Assembly (NCBI GenBank): GCA_027065835.1
Contig: JAMONK010000073.1
Span: 1-9,614 of the forward strand
Reading direction: 5' to 3'
Source of the DNA: Thermococcus sp.
Lineage (GTDB): Archaea; Methanobacteriota_B; Thermococci; Thermococcales; Thermococcaceae
DNA: 9,614 bases
This document shows positions 5,180 to 9,614 of the stretch, one piece after another. Both the position numbers and the translations under genes were made by a program. Position 1 is the stretch's first letter. Each line of letters starts with the position of its first letter. Under the pieces are notes generated by a model. It worked only from the letters and a program-made list of their open reading frames with translations. It was not told the origin of the DNA and searched no databases.

Positions 5180-6616
5180 ATGAGGTTACCTGGCAACAAG
5201 ACGAAGATAGTGGCCACCATAGGTCCAGCGTCCATGAACCAGAAAACTATTGAACGGATGATAAAGGCCGGCATGAGTGTTGCACGCATAAACTTCTCCC
5301 ATGGGAACCTTGAACAGCACGAGAAGACCATCGAGCTCATTCGGACCGTCTCCAGGAGGATGAACCGCCCCCTGGCCATACTGGGTGACCTCCCCGGTGT
5401 CAAAATTAGGGTGGGCGAGGTTCAAAACGGCTCCGTAACACTCCGTCGCTGGCAGACCGTTACACTGACCACTCGCGATGTCCTCGGCAACGAGGCCCTT
5501 TTACCCGTGAGGTTCAAAGAGTTCCCTAAGCTGGTCTCAAAAGGGGACGTGATATACCTCTGCGACGGCTTCATAGCCCTGCGGGTGGAGGATGTCCGGG
5601 ACACGGATGTGGTGTGCAAGGTTCTCGTGGGGGGAACCGTTTTCTCCCACAAGGGTATAAACGTGCCCAACGCCAGGATGGCCATCGACGCCGTAACCGA
5701 GAGGGACATGGAGTTCCTGAAGTTCGCCCTGGAGCACGGTCTGGACGCCGTGGGCGTAAGCTTCGTGGGTTCGGCGTACGATATCCTCAAAGTGCGCCGC
5801 TTCATCAACGAGCATGGGGGAGACACCTTCATAATAGCCAAGATAGAGAGACCAGACGCGGTTCGCAACTTCGACGACATTCTAACTGCCGCCGATGGCA
5901 TAATGGTGGCCAGAGGAGACTTGGGAGTGGAAATGCCGATTGAAAAACTGCCGATACTGCAGAAGAAGCTTATACGCAAAGCCAACATGGCAGGTAAACC
6001 CGTCATAACCGCGACTCAGATGCTTGAGAGCATGACCGAGGAGAAGCTTCCCACCCGGGCGGAGGTGACGGACGTTGCCAACGCCATACTGGACGGTACC
6101 GATGCGGTGATGCTGTCGGAAGAAACCGCGGTGGGCAAATACCCCGTTGAGGCGGTCCAGATGATGGCCAAGATCGCGAAGACCACCGAGGCCTACCGCG
6201 ATTCCCATTGGGCAACACTGCTGGCGGGCTGGAAGTTCTCGGAACTCAAGGATCAGCGGATGAAGGGGGAGACCGTCAAGGACGCCATAAGCAGGAGCAT
6301 CATCGAAGCGCTGAGCGTCATCGACATCAAGTACATCCTCACCCCCACAAGAACCGGGGAAACTGCACGTCTCATAGCTCGTTTTAAGCCGAAGCAGTGG
6401 GTCTTGGCGTTCGTGACCAATCCACGGGTGGCCGGGAGGCTCATGTTCTCATACGGTGTTTATCCGTTCATCGTCGAGAAGACGAGTGAGGAGGAGATAC
6501 TGAGCATGATACGGGGCCTCGGCCTCGTTCGGGAGAACGACACCGTGCTCCTCACCAAGGGGACGCCGATCGGAAAAACCGCCGGTACGAACACCATAAG
6601 GATATTCCAGGTTTGA
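5180..6616 (+). CDS. pyk: Pyruvate kinase
   Basis: Transfers phosphate from phosphoenolpyruvate to ADP, the last ATP-forming step of glycolysis, in the cytosol. The 478 residues are the usual length and contain the A, B and C domains. Key residues: R36 in ARINFSHG, the catalytic K221 with E223 in IIAKIERP, D247 in MVARGDLGVE, T279 in TATQMLESM, and a B domain at about 77-165. The C-terminal domain runs from about 365 with ILTPTRTGETARLIARF and KGTPIG near 460. The loop DLPGVKIR (70-77) has Lys at 75 where K(+)-dependent enzymes have Glu (rabbit muscle E117) and Leu at 71 where they have Thr, the pattern known for K(+)-independent pyruvate kinases. It is a single gene with its own promoter, followed by a convergent gene. 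The start has a clear GGTGAT site. Confidence 0.97.
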   Translation: MRLPGNKTKIVATIGPASMNQKTIERMIKAGMSVARINFSHGNLEQHEKTIELIRTVSRRMNRPLAILGDLPGVKIRVGEVQNGSVTLRRWQTVTLTTRDVLGNEALLPVRFKEFPKLVSKGDVIYLCDGFIALRVEDVRDTDVVCKVLVGGTVFSHKGINVPNARMAIDAVTERDMEFLKFALEHGLDAVGVSFVGSAYDILKVRRFINEHGGDTFIIAKIERPDAVRNFDDILTAADGIMVARGDLGVEMPIEKLPILQKKLIRKANMAGKPVITATQMLESMTEEKLPTRAEVTDVANAILDGTDAVMLSEETAVGKYPVEAVQMMAKIAKTTEAYRDSHWATLLAGWKFSELKDQRMKGETVKDAISRSIIEALSVIDIKYILTPTRTGETARLIARFKPKQWVLAFVTNPRVAGRLMFSYGVYPFIVEKTSEEEILSMIRGLGLVRENDTVLLTKGTPIGKTAGTNTIRIFQV

Positions 6617-6681
6617 TTATTGTCGGGTTATCTGTTACTTTTGTGCCCGTTATCCAATCAGCCAAATGCGGTGTAAATCGG

Positions 6682-6690
6682 CAAAAATTT
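6682..6690 (-). terminator. T-rich end of the DUF2258 transcript
   Basis: In the 80 bp between two convergent genes the minus strand reads AAATTTTTG just after the DUF2258 stop. Archaeal polymerase terminates on such T-runs without a hairpin. The opposite strand has only a weak TTTT run near 6640 for pyruvate kinase. Confidence 0.35.
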
Positions 6691-6696
6691 AGGGGG

Positions 6697-7143
6697 TCAC
6701 CTCTCGTCCCTGAGCTCCAGGGACGTGTGCTCCTCCTTTATGAGCTCGACATGTTCCATTATCCTGTCGCTCAGAGTTTTGAGCTGCACCACCAGCTCCT
6801 CCAGTTCACGTATGCGTTCGTCCAGTGCCCTCTCCCGTTCTTCGAGTTCCTCCATGGCCCGTGCCAGATTCTCCTCCTCTTCCCTGCGGTAGACTTCGAT
6901 CTTCATTCCCTCGTACCTCCAGGTTATCCTTCCGTCCCCGACTCCAAACGGCACCGTTACCCGGATCACGTCCTCTTTCCTAACGCCCATCTCCCGGAGC
7001 CGTTCAAAGATGTGCTGGTTGAGTTCTGCCGCGGCCCGTATTACCTCCCTGGGTCTCACTTTCCCCCGGGTTACCGCGAAGAGTACCCTCCTGACTTTGT
7101 AAGCGTATCCAGATGCCCTGACAAACCCCGTGCTCAGCCTCAT
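6697..7143 (-). CDS. DUF2258 family protein with C-terminal coiled coil
   Basis: The 148-residue protein has an N-terminal alpha-beta domain, about residues 1-86, with the conserved opening LSTGFVRASGYAYKVRRVLFA, the helix EVIRAAAELNQHIFERL and the strands RVTVPFGV and ITWRYEGMKIEVYR. I recognise this as DUF2258, an archaeal family. Residues 87-140 are a long Glu/Arg/Leu-rich coiled coil, suggesting a dimer. This build, a basic and aromatic domain followed by a zipper, recalls ThermoDBP, the single-strand DNA-binding protein of Thermoproteales, but I infer that link from layout and have not compared sequences. The ATG at 7143 is chosen over upstream in-frame starts because GGTGGTGG sits just before it and the TATA box predicts a start of transcription near 7153. 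It is divergent from adk. Confidence 0.82.
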   Translation of the reverse strand: MRLSTGFVRASGYAYKVRRVLFAVTRGKVRPREVIRAAAELNQHIFERLREMGVRKEDVIRVTVPFGVGDGRITWRYEGMKIEVYRREEEENLARAMEELEERERALDERIRELEELVVQLKTLSDRIMEHVELIKEEHTSLELRDER

Positions 7144-7152
7144 GGCCACCAC

Positions 7153-7184
7153 CGTAAATATTTTAGCGTATGGAGGATAAATAA
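7153..7184. promoter_or_regulatory. Interlocked divergent promoters of adk and the DUF2258 gene
   Basis: The plus-strand TATA box for adk is probably TAAATATTTTA near 7154-7164, predicting a start near 7186. The minus-strand box is GTTATTTATCC near 7174-7184, predicting a start near 7153. Each start thus falls at or beside the other gene's TATA box, so the two transcription complexes should not fit at the same time. Box positions come from sequence and spacing only. Confidence 0.5.
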
Positions 7185-7199
7185 CTTGTGGTGAAAAAA

Positions 7200-7883
7200 A
7201 TGAACATCCTGATATTTGGACCACCTGGAAGCGGCAAGTCAACGCACTCCCGGAGGATAACCGAACTCTACGGCCTTACCTACGTCTCTTCGGGGGACAT
7301 GATACGGGGAGAGATATCCCGGGGAAGTGAACTGGGACGGGAGATGGAACGCTATCTGGCGGCGGGTGAACTGATACCGGACGTCGTTGTTAACAGCCTG
7401 GTCATATCCCGGCTGCGGCGTGACAGGGGAAACTTCATCCTCGATGGGTATCCCCGAACTGCAGAACAGGTTCTTGCACTCGAGAACTACCTCTACGACC
7501 ATGGGATCAGCATCAACGTTGCCATGGAGATCTTCATATCAAAGGAGGAGAGCGTAGAGCGCATCTCCGGGAGGAGGATATGCCCGGGGTGTGGGGAGGT
7601 TTACCACGTTAAATACCGTCCCCCTAAGGTACCGGGAAGGTGCGATGTCTGTGGTACCGAGCTGGTTCAGCGAAGTGATGACCGGCCTGAGGTCGTGAAA
7701 AAGAGGTACGACCTCTACGTCAAGAACATGAAACCCATAATAACGTTCTACAAAAAACAAGGCATTTACGTCAGGGTGGACGGACACGGGGGCATAAGCG
7801 AGGTCTGGGAGAGAATCCGACCGCTGCTGGATTACATCCACTCTCAGGAGGTTACCCGCCGAGGTTCCGGAGGAGCTCCCTGA
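7200..7883 (+). CDS. adk: Adenylate kinase, zinc-lid (bacterial-type) form
   Basis: Converts ATP + AMP to 2 ADP in the cytosol, balancing adenine nucleotides. The 227 residues carry the P-loop GPPGSGKS (7-14) with K13, the AMP-site segment SSGDMIR (30-36), DGYPRT (82-87), and the LID at about 124-160. The LID has four cysteines in CPGC (128, 131) and CDVC (148, 151), a structural zinc site, followed by DDRPEVVKKR (160-169) with catalytic arginines. This is the monomeric type known from bacteria and unlike the separate archaeal-type AdkA. The ATG at 7200 has GGTGA at 7190-7194 with proper spacing; a GTG at 7188 would add four residues but overlaps that site. The last 32 bp overlap a convergent gene, and the tail after about residue 212 is Gly/Ser/Arg-rich and probably disordered. 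Confidence 0.95.
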   Translation: MNILIFGPPGSGKSTHSRRITELYGLTYVSSGDMIRGEISRGSELGREMERYLAAGELIPDVVVNSLVISRLRRDRGNFILDGYPRTAEQVLALENYLYDHGISINVAMEIFISKEESVERISGRRICPGCGEVYHVKYRPPKVPGRCDVCGTELVQRSDDRPEVVKKRYDLYVKNMKPIITFYKKQGIYVRVDGHGGISEVWERIRPLLDYIHSQEVTRRGSGGAP

Positions 7884-8571
7884 GGTCGTCGTTCTTTATC
7901 TCTTCATCCGGGGCTTCATCATCTTTTTCGTTCTCGGACGGCGTCGATAGCTGAACGTTGATGTTGTAATCCCCTTTTCCCACGGTGGTCCAGAGGTATG
8001 CCTCAATTTTGTCTGAGATGTACTCCGCGAGCAGCTTCCGCTCGTAGAGGGTGGGGTTACCTTCGAGGATCAGGCGCGCGGTGACCGTTGGTGCGACCCC
8101 CCTCTCAAAGCTTAGGGCCACCGAGGTGACCCTCACGCCCCTCTCCTGGAGCTTTATCCACAGTCCCTTTGCAACCTTTTCCAGGGCACCTTTGAGCTCA
8201 TCAGGAGCAGCCTCGATGTTTATCCTGGGACTGAAGGAGGGCCGTTTCTCGGTTTCACCGGCTTCAACGAGCTTCAGTTCTCCCAGAAAGAACTTCCCGT
8301 TCCCCATCCATCTGAACCGCCCGTTTGCCTCTTCAACCAACCTTTCAACGGCGATTCTGATGAAATCTTCCATGGAGGAGACCCCGCGGTTTCCCTTGGA
8401 GGTTACAACCAGGGAAAAATCCACCCCAACGTTATCCCCACTGGGCCTAACCTTCGCGTCAATCCCTTCCACGCTCAGGCCAACGGCGTCGAGTGCTTCG
8501 ACTATCTCCTCGGTGAAGAGTTTATCAATGATGGGGTAGTAGTCGGCTGGTTCGACGTTAACCTTTACCAT
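7852..8571 (-). CDS. Uncharacterised protein of two similar alpha-beta halves
   Basis: I do not recognise this 239-residue protein. It has no signal peptide, membrane helix or catalytic motif. Two halves look alike: residues 27-101 (LDAVGLSVEGID, strand DFSLVV, helix FIRIAVERLVEEA, W88, GK at 92-93, strand GELKL) and 141-208 (LQERGVRVTSVA, strand ARLILE, helix LLAEYISDKIEA, W194, GK at 198-199, strand INVQL). A charged, acidic tail follows from about 212 (ENEKDDEAPDEE) ending in RELLRNLGG. This suggests an internal duplication. The ATG at 8571 is preferred because GGGAG is placed well upstream; the in-frame GTG at 8583 is the alternative. Its 3' end overlaps that of adk by 32 bp. Gene reality is supported by its promoter, ribosome binding site and protein-like composition. 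Confidence 0.78.
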   Translation of the reverse strand: MVKVNVEPADYYPIIDKLFTEEIVEALDAVGLSVEGIDAKVRPSGDNVGVDFSLVVTSKGNRGVSSMEDFIRIAVERLVEEANGRFRWMGNGKFFLGELKLVEAGETEKRPSFSPRINIEAAPDELKGALEKVAKGLWIKLQERGVRVTSVALSFERGVAPTVTARLILEGNPTLYERKLLAEYISDKIEAYLWTTVGKGDYNINVQLSTPSENEKDDEAPDEEIKNDDLRELLRNLGG

Positions 8572-8594
8572 GACGTCTCCCACTACGTCGTCGA

Positions 8595-8610
8595 ATTACT
8601 TAAGCTTTTC
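8595..8610 (-). promoter_or_regulatory. Promoter of the two-half protein gene
   Basis: The minus strand reads GAAAAGCTTAAGTAAT, an A-rich BRE plus TATA box about 32 bp before the ATG at 8571. Predicted transcription start is near 8578. Confidence 0.5.
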
Positions 8611-8624
8611 CAGATGTCCTGCTC

Positions 8625-8640
8625 CGAAGGTTTTTTATCT
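8625..8640 (+). promoter_or_regulatory. Promoter of the MoaD-like operon
   Basis: CGAAGGTTTTTTATCT gives a BRE and TATA box about 35 bp before the ATG at 8670. It predicts a start near 8660, so the short leader consists mainly of the GGTGGT ribosome binding site. Confidence 0.5.
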
Positions 8641-8669
8641 TCTCCATGAGTATAAAGTGTGGTGGTTTC

Positions 8670-8951
8670 ATGAAGGTGAGATTCTACGCGACGTTTCGTG
8701 AGCTCGTTGGGAGGAAGGAGGTTGAGGTTCATGGGGTGAGAACGGTCGGTGAGCTGATTGACGTCATCTCCGAACGCTACGGCCCCGAGATTAAGGTGCA
8801 GCTCCTCAAGAGCCCCCGCATCAGCGAGAAAAAACCCATCGATGGCATGATCCTGGTCAACGGTCACAACGTTCTCCATCTCAGGGGACTGGACACCGAG
8901 CTCAAGGAGGACGATGTTGTCTACATATTCCCACCCGCTGGAGGTGGTTGA
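8670..8951 (+). CDS. MoaD/ThiS-family ubiquitin-like sulfur carrier
   Basis: A 93-residue beta-grasp protein. It begins with the strand MKVRFYATFREL, has the helix VGELIDVISERY, the segment MILVNGHNVLHL, LDTELKEDDVVYIFPP and ends in AGGG. The terminal Gly-Gly is the site that an E1-like enzyme adenylates and converts to thiocarboxylate. Family members give sulfur to molybdopterin or tungstopterin synthase, to tRNA thiolation, or in archaea become attached to proteins (SAMPs). Thermococcales depend on tungstopterin enzymes, so a MoaD role is plausible, but no moaE is in view and the exact role is open. The ATG at 8670 is chosen for its GGTGGT site (8661-8666); an in-frame ATG at 8646 lies upstream of the predicted start of transcription. 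First of three tightly joined genes. Confidence 0.9.
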   Translation: MKVRFYATFRELVGRKEVEVHGVRTVGELIDVISERYGPEIKVQLLKSPRISEKKPIDGMILVNGHNVLHLRGLDTELKEDDVVYIFPPAGGG

Positions 8952-9233
8952 ATGGCTGTTGCGGAGCTCTGCATCTTTCCACTGGGAACCGGCACTCCAA
9001 GCGTCGGCAGGTACTTGGAGCCCGTCCTCAAAGTAATCGAGGAGAGCGGCCTCAAGTACCGGTTGTGTCCGATGGGCACCGTCGTTGAGGGTCCGGTTGA
9101 GGACATTCTGGAGCTGGTAAGAATCTGCCACAGGGCGGTACTGGAGGCCGGGGCGAGGAGGGTTGTTATAAGCCTCAAGATAGACGACAGAACCGACAAG
9201 CCCCTTACGCTGGAGGGAAAGGTGAGGGTCTGA
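8952..9233 (+). CDS. MTH1187/YkoF-type thiamine-binding family protein (PF01910)
   Basis: The 93-residue protein has the hallmark layout of the MTH1187 (UPF0045) family: strand VAELCIFPLGTGTPSVGRYL (residues 3-22), helix EPVLKVIEESG, strand YRLCPMGTVVEGPVEDILEL (36-55), helix ICHRAVLEAGARR and strand VVISLKIDDRTDKPLTLEGK. It is a ferredoxin-like fold that forms tetramers; relatives bind thiamine or its pyrimidine precursor, but a role here is not proven. Its ATG follows the TGA of the sulfur-carrier gene without a gap (TGAATG), so the two are co-translated. The neighbouring ThiS/MoaD-like protein makes a link to sulfur or thiamine metabolism attractive, though only by position. Confidence 0.9.
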   Translation: MAVAELCIFPLGTGTPSVGRYLEPVLKVIEESGLKYRLCPMGTVVEGPVEDILELVRICHRAVLEAGARRVVISLKIDDRTDKPLTLEGKVRV

Positions 9234-9614
9234 ATGGCCGAGTACTTCAACAGGATAGCGGCGAGATACGATGACTGGTACAGAACCAGAACGGGGGAAT
9301 ATGTGGACAGGACGGAAAAGAGGCTCATCTTCTCCATGATGCGCTCCCGTGGGGGAAGGGCCCTCGACCTCGGGTGTGGTACCGGAAACTACACGCTTGA
9401 GCTGAAGAGGAGGGGCTTCGACGTAATCGGGCTCGACGCGAGCGAGGGAATGCTCAGGATAGCGCGTTCGAAGGGTCTTCACTGCATCGAGGGAGACGCA
9501 TACAGCCTGCCCTTCGCGGACGGGAGCTTTGACCTGGTACTCAGCGTGACCATGTTCGAGTTCATCCGTGAGCCGGAGAGAGTACTGACGGAGGTACACA
9601 GGGTTCTGAGGCCT
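9234..9614 (+). CDS. Class I SAM-dependent methyltransferase, 3' end beyond window
   Basis: The window holds the first 127 codons. Residues 1-16 (MAEYFNRIAARYDDWY) are the usual opening of UbiE/MenG-like methyltransferases. Motif I is ALDLGCGTGNY (about 43-53), motif II acid is at VIGLDAS (65-71), motif III is GDAYSLPFADGSFDLV (85-100), and the VLTEVHRVLRP helix-turn (117-127) sits just before the cut. SAM binding is clear; the acceptor is not, and family members act on small molecules, quinones, arsenic, or proteins. Its ATG directly follows the TGA of the gene before it (TGAATG), preceded by GGTGAGG as ribosome binding site, so it belongs to the same operon. Confidence 0.9.
   Translation, partial: MAEYFNRIAARYDDWYRTRTGEYVDRTEKRLIFSMMRSRGGRALDLGCGTGNYTLELKRRGFDVIGLDASEGMLRIARSKGLHCIEGDAYSLPFADGSFDLVLSVTMFEFIREPERVLTEVHRVLRP

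Noticed and set aside
8583..9599. Long minus-strand open frame of 338 codons over the last three genes
   Set aside because: It covers three well-recognised plus-strand genes, has low-complexity His/Pro/Leu-rich composition and no ribosome binding site.

Overview
The window looks like chromosomal DNA of a hyperthermophilic euryarchaeon of the order Thermococcales, most likely Thermococcus. The evidence is the protein families (archaeal CoaBC, a DUF835 membrane protein, archaemetzincin, DUF2258, a zinc-lid adenylate kinase, a K(+)-independent-type pyruvate kinase), tight gene packing, TATA/BRE promoters with very short leaders, GGTG-type ribosome binding sites, and moderately GC-rich, AGG/ATA-using codons. 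I see no IS elements, CRISPR, tRNA, rRNA or other sign of recent transfer.

Layout. 1-888 (-): the 5' part of coaBC (coenzyme A synthesis), cut by the window edge. 923-1678 (-): a three-helix membrane protein with a DUF835 domain; its stop codon lies inside the TATA box of coaBC. 1841-4197 (-): a compact run of four uncharacterised genes, in transcription order an alpha-alpha-barrel (prenyltransferase/squalene-cyclase-like repeat) protein with a CxxC...CxxxH site, a DUF6062 protein with two CxxC...CxxH modules, a small coiled-coil protein, and a ribbon-helix-helix-like plus coiled-coil protein. Spacers are 9 nt or negative, so this is one operon. Its upstream leader holds several inverted repeats.

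4382-5077 (+): archaemetzincin, divergent from the four-gene operon. 5180-6616 (+): pyruvate kinase. 6697-7143 (-): a DUF2258 protein with a C-terminal coiled coil, divergent from 7200-7883 (+) adenylate kinase; their promoters interlock in 56 bp. 7852-8571 (-): an uncharacterised protein made of two similar halves, overlapping the adk 3' end tail to tail by 32 bp. 8670-9614 (+): a three-gene run, a MoaD/ThiS-like sulfur carrier, an MTH1187/PF01910 protein and a class I SAM methyltransferase cut by the window end, joined by TGA-ATG junctions.

Functionally most of the window is housekeeping (CoA, glycolysis, adenylate balance, sulfur carrier). The part most likely to hold undescribed biology is the four-gene operon at 1841-4197 with its structured leader and translational-coupling hairpin. 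All intergenic gaps are under 300 bp.
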